From Bacteroidota bacterium (GTDB lineage Bacteria > Bacteroidota > Bacteroidia > Flavobacteriales > Flavobacteriaceae): a DNA stretch of 64,000 nucleotides. The stretch is from contig QMOV01000003.1 in the NCBI GenBank assembly GCA_003650305.1, positions 1 through 64,000 of the forward strand, given 5' to 3'. Positions 26,919 to 35,841 of the stretch are shown piece after piece (position 1 is the first letter of the stretch; every line of letters begins with the position of its first letter). Below the pieces are notes generated by a model. The model saw only the letters and a program-made list of their open reading frames with translations, did not search any database and was not told the origin of the DNA. The translations under genes were made by a program, and so were the position numbers.

Positions 26919-28952
26919 TTATTTTTCGTTATACTTTCTTAACCAAGCTAAGGTATGTGCCACTTTACTTATAAGCTGGCTTGGTCGTCTTGCAATACCA
27001 TGCGATGCTCCTGGAAGTTCTACTAAAACAGTTTCAATTTTACGCAATTTTAAAGCATGATATAGTTGTTTTGCTTCGCTTGGAGGTGTTCTTAAATCGT
27101 TCATTCCAACCATAACCATTGTTGGGGTTTCTATATTCCCAACCAAAGAAATTGGAGAGAATTTCCAATAGGTTTCAAAATTCTCCCAAGGTTGTCCAGG
27201 ATAACGAGAATTAGCATAACCGTAATAATTGTCTGCAACCAAAGTTTTACTAATCCAATTCATAACAGGTTTAACAACAACAGCAGCTTTAAAACGGTTG
27301 TTCTTTCCAATCATCCAAGCTGTCATAATTCCTCCTGCACTTCCTCCTGTTACAAAAAGTTTGTTGTTATCCACAATGCCATTATCCACTAAATAATCCA
27401 CACCATCCATCACATCGTTATAATCTTCACTAGGATAATTATTGAATAATAAATTCCCAAATTCTTCACCATAACTTGTGCTTCCTCTTGGGTTTGGATA
27501 AAACACAACATAGCCATCTGCTGCATATAACTGAATTTCGGCAGTAAAGCGATCTCCATAATTTAAAATTGGTCCTCCATGATTTTCAACCAATAAAGGG
27601 TATTTTTTAGATGCATCATAAAAAGGAGGTTTTACGATCCAGCCTTGAATATTTCTGCCATCAAACGAAGACTTATACCAAACTTCTTCAACTTTACTCA
27701 ATTCGCGATGGCTTAAAACATCTTCATTTAGTTTCATAATTAGTTTTGGTGTTCTTTGTTTAGGTTGAATTACAGCCAATTCTGCAGGATATTCTGGTCT
27801 TGTTTGTGTGTAAACAATAGTTCCGTTTTGCGATACCGAATACGATCCTGAAGGATAAGGTCTTCCTAAAGTTGTACCTCCAACATTATTTGCCAAATGT
27901 GATATTTTTTTGCTTAAACTAATGCGTGCTATTTTTGTGTTGCCTTTATCATCATAAGTAAAATAGAGTCCTTTGCTTTCTTTATCCCAAGTAATATTAG
28001 AAATGCTTCTGTCTAAATCTCCTGATAATAATTGTCGCTTACTACCATCTGCATTCATAATATATAGCTGTCTCAATTGATAGGTTTGCACTTTATCCTT
28101 AAAGCTTATAAATGCTACTTTTTTTCCATCTGGAGAAACCATTGGTGAGTAATCTGGTCCTTGTTGCGTGGTAAGTTGAGTAATTTCTTCAGTGTCGATA
28201 TTTACTTTATAGACTTCGCTATTTCTAAAATCGTACTCCCAGTTTTCATGCCTGTTTGAAGAAAAATAAATCTCTTTTCCATTAGCGGAAAACGATAACG
28301 ATCCTCTATGGTTATAATTGTTGTTTGTTAATTGTCTCGGTGTTCCAGCTTCGGCAGGAAGAATGAAAATATGTGTAAATCCTGGCTCAATATAACCTGC
28401 TCCATCTGCTTCATGTTTTAATCTATCTGTAATTCTAGCAGGTTTTGCCCATTCTGCGCCTTTAGGTTTAGCTGGAGTTTTTATAATTACAGGAGCTTTC
28501 TCGTCAATTTTCATTGTGAACGCTAATAAATTCCCATTTGGTGACCACGTTAAAGAACTTGGAGATTTTTCGAGTTGAGACAGTTTAGCAATTTGTCCTG
28601 TATTAACCCAATACATATAAACTTCTGTGCCTTCTTTTGTGCTACTTACAAAAGCTATTCTGTCTCCATTTGGAGACCATCTGGCTTGAGACTCCCTAAC
28701 TTCTCTTGAGGTAAGTTTTCTATTTGAAGAACCATCAATATTAACAATCCAAAGATTTCCTTTGGCATTGTCTTTCATTATATCAAAACCATTTCTTCGG
28801 TAAACTACTTGAGTCCCATCTGGAGAAATTTGTGGATCGGAAACGTATTCTAACTCAAATACATCTAAAGGTTGAAATGGTAATTTTTCGCTTTGACCAA
28901 ATGAAAATTGAAAACAAAAAATAGTAACAAGGAGGATTGAAAATTTATACAT
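26919..28952 (-). CDS. S9 family prolyl oligopeptidase-like peptidase
   Basis: A 677-residue exported peptidase with signal peptide MYKFSILLVTIFCFQFSFG. Residues 30-410 are a WD40-like beta-propeller with TolB-type repeats (DPQISPDGTQVVYRR, ARWSPNGDRIAFVS, LTWSPNGNLLAFT). The C-terminal alpha/beta-hydrolase domain has the nucleophile in GGSAGGIM (about residue 535), the Asp in MVGMNDLRTPP and the His in LPGASHGIARRP. The family includes acylaminoacyl-peptidases and dipeptidyl peptidases, acting in the periplasm on peptides. Substrate choice cannot be read from sequence. It is monocistronic. Confidence 0.94.
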   Translation of the reverse strand: MYKFSILLVTIFCFQFSFGQSEKLPFQPLDVFELEYVSDPQISPDGTQVVYRRNGFDIMKDNAKGNLWIVNIDGSSNRKLTSREVRESQARWSPNGDRIAFVSSTKEGTEVYMYWVNTGQIAKLSQLEKSPSSLTWSPNGNLLAFTMKIDEKAPVIIKTPAKPKGAEWAKPARITDRLKHEADGAGYIEPGFTHIFILPAEAGTPRQLTNNNYNHRGSLSFSANGKEIYFSSNRHENWEYDFRNSEVYKVNIDTEEITQLTTQQGPDYSPMVSPDGKKVAFISFKDKVQTYQLRQLYIMNADGSKRQLLSGDLDRSISNITWDKESKGLYFTYDDKGNTKIARISLSKKISHLANNVGGTTLGRPYPSGSYSVSQNGTIVYTQTRPEYPAELAVIQPKQRTPKLIMKLNEDVLSHRELSKVEEVWYKSSFDGRNIQGWIVKPPFYDASKKYPLLVENHGGPILNYGDRFTAEIQLYAADGYVVFYPNPRGSTSYGEEFGNLLFNNYPSEDYNDVMDGVDYLVDNGIVDNNKLFVTGGSAGGIMTAWMIGKNNRFKAAVVVKPVMNWISKTLVADNYYGYANSRYPGQPWENFETYWKFSPISLVGNIETPTMVMVGMNDLRTPPSEAKQLYHALKLRKIETVLVELPGASHGIARRPSQLISKVAHTLAWLRKYNEK

Positions 28953-29016
28953 TATAAGCTTTTAAAATTAAAACTGAAAGGTAATAATTCTATGCTTTAG
29001 TTCATAAAAGATATTG

Positions 29017-29775
29017 CTACTCTTTTTCTGTTTTGGAAATATTTATACTAGCTCCAACTGAAAAATAGTTCATAGTGTGATTAAGACCAGTTCCGAAAGA
29101 AACATCTAATTGAAAGTTATCTTTTACTAAATAGGTGATTCCAGCATCAAAACTCGCCTCATGTTGGTCTAAATCTATGAGGTTACCATAAGGTTCTAAA
29201 TAAACTCCTATTTTGTTGTTAATGCCAATTCCTAAAGCTACTGAATAGGTTAAATTTCCTTTTCCAACTCCAAAATAGTCGTATCCAATATTATATCCAA
29301 TCCCAACTTTTTCACTAATGCTATGTGAAATTGAAAGTTTATTGATAGTTCCCAATCTATCAATAGTAAGCTCTTTGGTTCCTGTAGGGAGAATTAAATG
29401 CGTTAAAAAAGCTATTTCTGTATTTACATCTTTTCTTTGAAAAATTTGAAATTTTGTGCCAATCTCTAAATCACTTATTCCATTTACTTTTTCAGAAGAA
29501 GTCTTGTTTTTTATGCTTTCAAATTGATTTACGAGCCTTAATTCTATACCTTTTGTAATTCCATATCGAAATAATGTTGAAGGTGCTAAAGTTTGTCGCA
29601 AGGAAATTCCTTCACTTTTAGAAGACCCAAACAAAACTCCAGTTTCTATTTGAAAGCTTCCTTTTGGAACAGTAGAAGAACTTTCGGTTTGGTCTGGTCT
29701 ATCAGTGATAATAGCTTGTGCATTTATTGATAAATTTATCAATAGTAGCATTACAAAAATTATAACTCTAATCAT
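29017..29775 (-). CDS. Outer-membrane beta-barrel transporter-like protein (Phenol_MetA_deg type)
   Basis: A 252-residue protein with signal peptide (cleavage after INAQ, residue 19), then a TDRPDQTESSSTVPKGSFQIETG start that is typical of the PF13557 barrel family, followed by alternating amphipathic strands. The C-terminus is not aromatic but is followed by a short charged tail. It is the last gene of the split-FeoB operon, 18 bases after the permease gene, so it is probably the outer-membrane partner for the same metal ion. The family name comes from an unrelated phenol pathway and should not be taken as function. Confidence 0.8.
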   Translation of the reverse strand: MIRVIIFVMLLLINLSINAQAIITDRPDQTESSSTVPKGSFQIETGVLFGSSKSEGISLRQTLAPSTLFRYGITKGIELRLVNQFESIKNKTSSEKVNGISDLEIGTKFQIFQRKDVNTEIAFLTHLILPTGTKELTIDRLGTINKLSISHSISEKVGIGYNIGYDYFGVGKGNLTYSVALGIGINNKIGVYLEPYGNLIDLDQHEASFDAGITYLVKDNFQLDVSFGTGLNHTMNYFSVGASINISKTEKE

Positions 29776-29793
29776 ATTGTTTTTTTATCCTAA

Positions 29794-31209
29794 TTAAAAT
29801 AATCTCCAAATTTGAGTTACTAAAAATGTAATCACAAATCCCATTATTACTGGCAAAATTGAAGCAACTGTGGTCCATTTTGCACTTTTAGTTTCTTTAT
29901 AAATGGTGTAAATTGTTGTGCTACACGGATTATGCAATAAGCTGAACAACATTAAATTAATTGCTGTAAGCAAAGTCCAACCTCCTGCTCTTAAAATATC
30001 TCCTGTGGCAGTAACCGAATCTAATTCAAACATTACTCCCGCTCCTGCTCCTCCTACAATACCACTTGCCATAACGGTTAACATTAAAATAGTAGGAATC
30101 ACAATTTCATTAGCAGGTATAGCAACAATATATGCCAGTAAAATAACTCCGTTCATTCCTAACAAAAACCCAAATCCATCCAACGAATTAATTGTCCAAG
30201 TAGCAACACTTTCGTTACCAATATAAATATTTGAAATCAGCCAAATAACAGCTCCTGCTGGTGCAGCAAAAAGGATAGCTCGCCATAAAACAATTATAGT
30301 TCTATCAATCAAGGATGTGTAAACTGTTTTCCAAAAACGTGGTGGACGATATGGAGGCAATTCTAAATTAAATGTAGAAACTTCACCTTTTAAAACTGTT
30401 TTTGTTAATGCCCAAGAGGTAAAAAACATAAAAAACAGTCCTAAAATTGCTACTCCAATAACTGCCGATAACGATGCAAATGCAGAAAAAGAAGCAGGAA
30501 CAACAGCACCAATAAAAATGGTAGCAATTAATATTTGTGTTGGCCAACGACCATTACACAAAGAAAAATTATTAGTAATAATAGCGATTAAGCGTTCTCT
30601 GGGACTATCAATTATTCGAGTGGCAACAACTCCTGCTGCATTACAACCAAAACCCATACTCATTGTTAAAGCTTGCTTGCCATGTGCACCAGATTTTTTA
30701 AACATATAATCCAAGTTGAATGCAACTCTTGGTAAGTAACCAAAATCTTCAAGAAGTGTAAACATTGGGAAAAATATTGCCATTGGTGGTAGCATCACAG
30801 CAATTACCCAAGCGACTGCTAAATAAACGCCGTCAATTAAAAAACCATCTAACCACCAAGGCATTCCTATATTCGTTGCAAAACTTTTTAAAACTGGATG
30901 TATATTATCTAGTAACAAGTTTGCTAACATCGATGAAGGATAATTTGCTCCTATAATGGTAAGCCAAAGAATCACACCTAAAATCAAAAACATAATTGGA
31001 AAACCCCAAGTTTTACTTGTTACAATTTTATCTATTTTAGAATCTAAACGGAAACGGGGGGTTTCGTTATCGATACTAATAGATCCATTTGCAATTTCAG
31101 AAGCATCAGCATAGATTCCTTCAGCAAGTCCGTCATGAAAATCATCTCCAATCTTCCAACGTAAATCGCTAGACAAGGCTATTATATTTTCTATAGAATT
31201 TTTGCTCAT
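29794..31209 (-). CDS. FeoB-like permease domain (split FeoB, membrane half)
   Basis: A 471-residue protein that corresponds to the membrane half of FeoB. After a soluble N-terminal region resembling the GDI domain (about 1-65), there are Gate/nucleoside-recognition segments ([40 protein letters not shown]) and about ten hydrophobic helices. It lacks the GTPase domain, which is encoded by the upstream gene 10 bases away. The Gate Cys motifs CNAAG and SLCNGR differ from the ACAIP and TTCSARLPVY of the FeoB at 24545, consistent with a different cation. Manganese is a plausible substrate because some Bacteroidota FeoB paralogues carry Mn2+. Confidence 0.9.
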   Translation of the reverse strand: MSKNSIENIIALSSDLRWKIGDDFHDGLAEGIYADASEIANGSISIDNETPRFRLDSKIDKIVTSKTWGFPIMFLILGVILWLTIIGANYPSSMLANLLLDNIHPVLKSFATNIGMPWWLDGFLIDGVYLAVAWVIAVMLPPMAIFFPMFTLLEDFGYLPRVAFNLDYMFKKSGAHGKQALTMSMGFGCNAAGVVATRIIDSPRERLIAIITNNFSLCNGRWPTQILIATIFIGAVVPASFSAFASLSAVIGVAILGLFFMFFTSWALTKTVLKGEVSTFNLELPPYRPPRFWKTVYTSLIDRTIIVLWRAILFAAPAGAVIWLISNIYIGNESVATWTINSLDGFGFLLGMNGVILLAYIVAIPANEIVIPTILMLTVMASGIVGGAGAGVMFELDSVTATGDILRAGGWTLLTAINLMLFSLLHNPCSTTIYTIYKETKSAKWTTVASILPVIMGFVITFLVTQIWRLF

Positions 31210-31219
31210 TGCTTTAATT

Positions 31220-31984
31220 TCATACTAGCTCTCCTGTTTTTAACGCATCAACAATATGTGTGTCTCCTTCTAATAATCGAAAAGCGATCCATCGACTATT
31301 TGGTATTGTTGGGAATTGTTTTTTAATTTCTGTGCTCAATGTTCTTACAGCAGTTTCTATGTTTTTTGGTACATTCTTTATCTGGTGAGGTTTGCAAATT
31401 ATTTCTCCATTTGCAACTTCGTTTATAGTATGAATTAAATCTGAAATGCCTTGACTGTATCGTGCACTTGTTGGTACTACAGGAATTCCTAAATCTCTGG
31501 CTAAAGTTCTTATATCAATTTTGATATTATTTCGTTTAGCTTCATCCATTAAATTCAAACACAAAACAGCTTTGTCAGTTATCTCTAAAATTTGCAGAAC
31601 TAGGTTTAGATTCCGTTCTAATCTGCTAGCATCTACAACAATAACGGTAACATCAGGTTTCCCAAAAAGAATAAAATTGCGAGCGACTTCTTCATCTTGT
31701 GATGTTGAAAGCAAAGAGTAAGTTCCTGGTAAATCAATTAATTTGAATTTTTTAGAATTATACTCAAAAGCACCTTCGGCTCTAACAACTGTTTTTCCAG
31801 GCCAATTCCCTGTATGTTGACGCAACCCTGTTAAGGCGTTAAAAACTGTGCTCTTTCCAGTATTTGGATTCCCAGCCAGCGCAACTACAAAATCATAATT
31901 GTTGGTATTCACTCCTAACTTTTTTAAGCCTTTTGCGTTAAAATGTGTACACATATCACAAGCACTATTAACTTTATTCACCAT
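31220..31984 (-). CDS. FeoB-like GTPase domain (split FeoB, G-protein half)
   Basis: A 254-residue stand-alone GTPase. G1 is GNPNTGKS near residue 38, followed by the FeoB-specific [15 protein letters not shown] switch I region, the [10 protein letters not shown]3 segment and the NLMDE G4 motif. The N-terminus carries a short Cys motif (SACDMCTHF), often seen in this split form. No membrane segment is present. It should control the permease half encoded immediately downstream. The gene starts 3 bases after the DtxR-FeoA fusion. Confidence 0.93.
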   Translation of the reverse strand: MVNKVNSACDMCTHFNAKGLKKLGVNTNNYDFVVALAGNPNTGKSTVFNALTGLRQHTGNWPGKTVVRAEGAFEYNSKKFKLIDLPGTYSLLSTSQDEEVARNFILFGKPDVTVIVVDASRLERNLNLVLQILEITDKAVLCLNLMDEAKRNNIKIDIRTLARDLGIPVVPTSARYSQGISDLIHTINEVANGEIICKPHQIKNVPKNIETAVRTLSTEIKKQFPTIPNSRWIAFRLLEGDTHIVDALKTGELV

Positions 31985-31987
31985 AGC

Positions 31988-33010
31988 TTAATCTTTTTTA
32001 ATGAGTATTTTGGATGCTTGATCTCTTCGTAATGCTATAGAAGTTCCTTTAACCAAGTAGGCTATAGGATCTTTCATAGGGCTCATCAAATCAATACAAA
32101 TCTCAGTACCTCTTACAAAACCTAAATCTAATAATCGTCTTCTGTTATCTCCTCTACTTTCTTTTGAAATCCCTAAAATATGTGCTATCTCACCATCTTT
32201 TAGGTTTGATAACCTCACTATATTTTCTTCAACTACTTCATCTTTTTCAAGAACAGCAACTGTTATATTTGCTGCAACAATTGGTGCTAATTTAAATTCT
32301 TCGCCTTCTGCATAAAAAACCACTCTTTGGTTGTTATTTTCTACCACTCTTATTTGAGAACCAATATGAATGTTCTCGGCAAGGATTTGTTTGTAAATTA
32401 CATCTGGTTCATCTTCAATATGAACTATTTTTCCAACAGTATTTACCCCCAAAGAAGATAAAAACTCTCCATGAACATCAGCCATTTTTCCAGTGTTTGT
32501 GGGAATTGGGTCTCCATGCGGATCGTATATTGGGTTCCCTAATTGTGTTGCTAACAAATTTGTTTCTTCATTACTTAATTCATGCTCTTTCGATTCTGCC
32601 ATTTCATGCCACTCCTTTTTATCATAACCTGTTTTTTCTGCCAAATACTTTTCCCAAAGCCTATGAACTCTAACAATACGCAAAGCATAATCTCTTCCAG
32701 AGTTTGTTAACTTTAAAATATCTCCATCAAATTGTATCAGCTCATTAATGGCCATTTTTTTAATAACATCAACTATAATACTGTCCTTAAACTTTAAGGC
32801 TCTTGTTAAAGCATTTACATTATCTTCTTTACCAGAATTTTCGCTGTGATATAAATGTTTTAGAACATCTTCGATAACTATTTTTTCATTCGATTTTAGA
32901 TTGTTTTTAATTAGCCAAAACCAACCCTTTCTTGGTCGGAATAACAAATACCCTAAAAATGAAATAACAAAAAATAAAAGTAAAGCGTATATAGGATTAT
33001 AAGTATTCAT
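31988..33010 (-). CDS. Membrane-anchored DtxR-like/FeoA fusion protein
   Basis: A 340-residue protein with three parts. Residues 7-24 are a single transmembrane segment, followed by a short basic linker. Residues about 42-190 are DtxR/MntR-like: a winged-helix part and a dimerisation part with HRLWEKYLAEKTGYDKKEWHE and the metal-site stretch LGNPIYDPHGDPIP. The C-terminal 75 residues are a FeoA-like SH3 domain (LSNLKDGEIAHILGI, LLDLGFVRGTEI). The anchor makes a classical free repressor unlikely; it may sense cytoplasmic metal at the membrane and control the FeoB halves directly. The start follows the previous stop after one base. Confidence 0.88.
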   Translation of the reverse strand: MNTYNPIYALLLFFVISFLGYLLFRPRKGWFWLIKNNLKSNEKIVIEDVLKHLYHSENSGKEDNVNALTRALKFKDSIIVDVIKKMAINELIQFDGDILKLTNSGRDYALRIVRVHRLWEKYLAEKTGYDKKEWHEMAESKEHELSNEETNLLATQLGNPIYDPHGDPIPTNTGKMADVHGEFLSSLGVNTVGKIVHIEDEPDVIYKQILAENIHIGSQIRVVENNNQRVVFYAEGEEFKLAPIVAANITVAVLEKDEVVEENIVRLSNLKDGEIAHILGISKESRGDNRRRLLDLGFVRGTEICIDLMSPMKDPIAYLVKGTSIALRRDQASKILIKKD

Positions 33011-33011
33011 G

Positions 33012-33668
33012 TTAATTGATTTTTACATACATATTACTTGCTATCTCTTTAGAAATAGTCAGCTCTGAATTATTTATTTTAATAGTCATAGACTCATCAA
33101 AAGCTTCTTTGGTTAAAACCTGTATAGCTGTTCCTATGGCAATACTATTTTTATCAAGATATTTAAGAAAATTATCTGAAGAATCTTTTACACCAACACA
33201 AGAACAATTAACACTTGGATTTACTTGTGATAAAAAGATTTTTTGAGATTTTTGTAAGTTACCTTCTCTATCAGGAATTGGATCTCCATGTGGATCATGA
33301 GTAGGAAGCCCTAAAAAAGCATCCAATTCATTAATTAGTTTTTGAGACTTAATATGTTCTAATTGCTCGGCAATATCGTGAACTTCATTCCAAGAAAAAT
33401 TTAGCTTTTCTACAAGGAATACTTCCCAAAGACGATGTTTACGAACAACATTCGCGGCAATAATTTTACCTTCTTTAGTTAAAGAAACGCCTTGATATTT
33501 TTTGTAGTCAACAAGTTCTTTTTCCGCTAGTTTTTTTAACATGTCTGTAACCGAAGATGCTTTAGTGGTCATCTTTTCTGCAATAGCGTTTGTGCTTACA
33601 GAAATGCTGCCTTGTTTACCGAGATGATAAATGGCTTTTAAATAATTTTCTTCAGATTGTGTAACCAA
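33012..33668 (-). CDS. DtxR/MntR-family metal-dependent transcriptional regulator
   Basis: A 218-residue repressor-type protein. The winged helix occupies residues 1-65 (SEENYLKAIYHL, ASSVTDMLKKLAEKELV), the dimerisation and metal-binding part 66-140 (HRLWEVFLVEKL, LGLPTHDPHGDPIPD), and the C-terminus is an SH3/FeoA-like domain. The start codon is TTG at 33668; it gives the usual N-terminus, and no ATG lies nearby. DtxR proteins bind DNA when loaded with Fe2+ or Mn2+. It is the first gene of a five-gene metal operon, and a palindrome at 33722-33739 is a candidate operator. Confidence 0.92.
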   Translation of the reverse strand: MVTQSEENYLKAIYHLGKQGSISVSTNAIAEKMTTKASSVTDMLKKLAEKELVDYKKYQGVSLTKEGKIIAANVVRKHRLWEVFLVEKLNFSWNEVHDIAEQLEHIKSQKLINELDAFLGLPTHDPHGDPIPDREGNLQKSQKIFLSQVNPSVNCSCVGVKDSSDNFLKYLDKNSIAIGTAIQVLTKEAFDESMTIKINNSELTISKEIASNMYVKIN

Positions 33669-33686
33669 AACTTGTGTTTTATGTTA

Positions 33687-33694
33687 CAAATATA
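33687..33694 (-). promoter_or_regulatory. Flavobacterial -7 box of the split-FeoB operon
   Basis: Read on the minus strand, TATATTTG matches TAnnTTTG, 18 bases before the TTG start codon of the DtxR gene. Confidence 0.5.
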
Positions 33695-33721
33695 CAAAAA
33701 TTTACTTAACGGTAAATATTT

Positions 33722-33739
33722 TTTTAGACAAGTCTAAAA
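33722..33739. promoter_or_regulatory. Candidate DtxR operator, TTTTAGAC-AA-GTCTAAAA
   Basis: Perfect 8-base arms around a 2-base centre, 54-71 bases upstream of the DtxR start. The size and AT-rich flanks with inner GAC/GTC fit a site for a dimeric winged-helix metal regulator. It is unlikely to be a terminator for the preceding gene because no U-run follows on the minus strand. Confidence 0.55.
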
Positions 33740-33743
33740 CATA

Positions 33744-34484
33744 TTAAAACCCTCTCTCTTTCTGCAATTGCTCGTAAGCACCTTGTACTTGCCTAAACTT
33801 TTCTTCAGCTCCTTTTTGGTGTTCTTTACCTAAATGCATCACTTTGTCTGGATGGTATTTTTTTGCCATTCTTCGGTAGGCTCTTTTAATTTCGGTATCA
33901 GAAGCAGATTTGTCGATTTCTAAAATTTTATAGGCATTTTCCTTGCTACTATAAAACATGGCTTTAATGCTTTCAAAATCACGAGCACTAATCCCTAAAT
34001 AACCTGCAATTGTATTAATTTGTTTAGCTTCAACTTCTGTTACAAATCCATCTGCTTTTGCAATACCAAACAAAAAGTGCATAAGTTGCAAACGTGCAGG
34101 ATGTCCCATCATTTGTTTAATCTGTAAGCAAACTTGTCGTGTAGAAATTTTGGTTTGCTTATTTATGTTTTTAAATAACTTAAATGCATGGTTTGCTCGT
34201 TCTTTACCATACATTCCTACAAATTGCTGACGCACAAAATCTAATTCGCGCTGGTCTTGTTTGCCATCAGCTTTTATTACAATTGACGACAAGATAAGTA
34301 GGCTGACTTCAAAATCTCCCGATTGGGTTTGTCCACGTTGAAATGTTCTTCTTCTGGTTCGTGTCGTAGTATTTTCATTTCCCATCGCATCAACAACACT
34401 TCCTAATGCCAATCCAATAATAGCGCCAATTGGCCCACCAAATGACCAACCTAACGATGCTCCTATCCATTTTGAAAAACTCAT
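33744..34484 (-). CDS. TerB/DjlA-like co-chaperone with C-terminal J domain
   Basis: A 246-residue protein. The N-terminus has a glycine-rich hydrophobic stretch (SLGWSFGGPIGAIIGLALGSVV), as in DjlA. Residues about 57-160 are a TerB-like helical domain (ILSSIVIKADGKQDQRELDFV), and the last 65 residues are a J domain with the essential HPDK loop (MAKKYHPDKVMHLG). J domains stimulate DnaK ATPase. This order matches the DjlA family. It is monocistronic and ends 75 bases before the DtxR gene. Confidence 0.9.
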   Translation of the reverse strand: MSFSKWIGASLGWSFGGPIGAIIGLALGSVVDAMGNENTTTRTRRRTFQRGQTQSGDFEVSLLILSSIVIKADGKQDQRELDFVRQQFVGMYGKERANHAFKLFKNINKQTKISTRQVCLQIKQMMGHPARLQLMHFLFGIAKADGFVTEVEAKQINTIAGYLGISARDFESIKAMFYSSKENAYKILEIDKSASDTEIKRAYRRMAKKYHPDKVMHLGKEHQKGAEEKFRQVQGAYEQLQKERGF

Positions 34485-34535
34485 GTAAGTAATAAATTTT
34501 GTTTATCGTCAAATATAATATTAGTTAGTAGATAG

Positions 34536-34569
34536 TTGCGTTAATATGTTACACAATTATGTATCTTTG
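34536..34569 (+). promoter_or_regulatory. Flavobacterial promoter of the bacilliredoxin gene
   Basis: TTG (34536-34538) and TATCTTTG (34562-34569, matching TAnnTTTG) are 23 bases apart, at the upper end of the Bacteroidota sigma-A spacing. The start codon is at 34604. Confidence 0.55.
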
Positions 34570-34603
34570 TCGTCTATATTATTAAAAATAAAAAAAATTA
34601 AAT

Positions 34604-35014
34604 ATGTATCCAGCAGAATTAGTAAAACCAATGCGTGAAGATTTAACCAATGTTGGTTTTGAAGAATTATGTACATCTGAAGCTGTTAATGTAGCTATTG
34701 CAAAAGAAGGGACGACTTTATTGGTTGTAAATTCGGTTTGTGGTTGTGCAGCAGCAAACGCAAGACCAGGAGCTCGATTAAGTTTGCAAAACGCTAAGCG
34801 TCCAAACCATTTAACGACTGTTTTTGCAGGTGTCGATAGAGAGGCTACTGAAAAAGCAAGAGAATATATGATTCCGTTTCCTCCAAGCTCACCTTGTATT
34901 GCACTGTTTAAAGATGGAGAATTAGTGCATATGTTAGAACGTCACCACATTGAAGGTCGTCCAGCAGAATTAATTGCTGAAAACTTAATGGATGCTTATA
35001 ATGAGCATTGTTAA
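34604..35014 (+). CDS. BrxA/BrxB family bacilliredoxin
   Basis: A 136-residue thioredoxin-fold protein of the YphP/YqiW family. The family active site CGC is present in NSVCGCAAANARPG (about residues 46-59), and the C-terminal FKDGELVHMLERHHIEGR is also conserved. In Firmicutes these proteins remove bacillithiol from oxidised proteins; bacillithiol also occurs in some Bacteroidota, so the role may be the same here. It is monocistronic with a clear promoter and a terminator. Confidence 0.92.
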   Translation: MYPAELVKPMREDLTNVGFEELCTSEAVNVAIAKEGTTLLVVNSVCGCAAANARPGARLSLQNAKRPNHLTTVFAGVDREATEKAREYMIPFPPSSPCIALFKDGELVHMLERHHIEGRPAELIAENLMDAYNEHC

Positions 35015-35063
35015 AAAGAAGTAGGAAGCACGAAGACAGGAGACAAAAGTTTTTTAACTATTT

Positions 35064-35090
35064 AAACCACGATAAAATCGTGGTTTTTTA
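35064..35090 (+). terminator. Rho-independent terminator after bacilliredoxin
   Basis: AAACCACGAT pairs perfectly with ATCGTGGTTT across AAA, followed by more Ts. Stem of 10 bp. Confidence 0.88.
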
Positions 35091-35106
35091 TGCTTATTTT
35101 TGAAGC

Positions 35107-35841
35107 ATGCTAAAACTTATGGCCTATCCAATATCCGTTATTTATTTCTTCTTTTTCGGATTAACATTGCTAGTGTTTCATCCAATTCAATGGATTTGTT
35201 TAAATGTGTTTGGATATAATACGCATAAAAAAAGTGTGTCTTTAATGAATTTCTTTTTATTAAGATGTTCAAATATATTAAGGACGCGTTTGACGTTTAA
35301 CAATCCTTATAATATATCAACAAATCAGCCTTTAATTGTTGTTTCCAATCATCAAAGTTTGTTAGATATTCCTCCTATTTTCTGGTATATGCGAAAACAT
35401 CATCCTAAATTTATAAGCAAAATAGAATTAGGAAAAGGCATTCCGAGTGTGTCTTATAATTTAAAACATGGAGGTTCTGTACTAATTGATAGGAAAAAAC
35501 CAATGGCATCTGTAACTGCTATTAAAAAGTTTGCTGATTATATTGAAAAAAATAATCGTGCAGCTGTAATTTTTCCTGAAGGTACACGTAGCCGAAACGG
35601 AAAGCCAAAGAAATTTCAAACCAAAGGTTTATTAACTTTAATCGAACATATTCCGTCTGCAATTGTAGTTCCTATTACTATTAATAATTCATGGAAAACG
35701 CTACGTTATGGAAAATTCCCGATGGGTTTAGGTGCGCATATTACATTTACTGTACATCAACCTTTAAAAGTAAATGAGCATGATGCTAATGCCTTAATAA
35801 AAACTATTGAAACACAAATAACTCAAGCTATTATATTATGA
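35107..35841 (+). CDS. plsC: 1-acyl-sn-glycerol-3-phosphate acyltransferase
   Basis: A 244-residue membrane acyltransferase. An N-terminal hydrophobic segment (residues 7-32) precedes the catalytic HX4D motif in SNHQSLLDIPP (about 77-83) and the substrate motif FPEGTRSRNG. PlsC converts lysophosphatidate to phosphatidate in phospholipid synthesis. It overlaps the following HD-hydrolase gene by ATGA, and a GNAT gene follows that, so three genes form a transcription unit. Confidence 0.92.
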   Translation: MLKLMAYPISVIYFFFFGLTLLVFHPIQWICLNVFGYNTHKKSVSLMNFFLLRCSNILRTRLTFNNPYNISTNQPLIVVSNHQSLLDIPPIFWYMRKHHPKFISKIELGKGIPSVSYNLKHGGSVLIDRKKPMASVTAIKKFADYIEKNNRAAVIFPEGTRSRNGKPKKFQTKGLLTLIEHIPSAIVVPITINNSWKTLRYGKFPMGLGAHITFTVHQPLKVNEHDANALIKTIETQITQAIIL

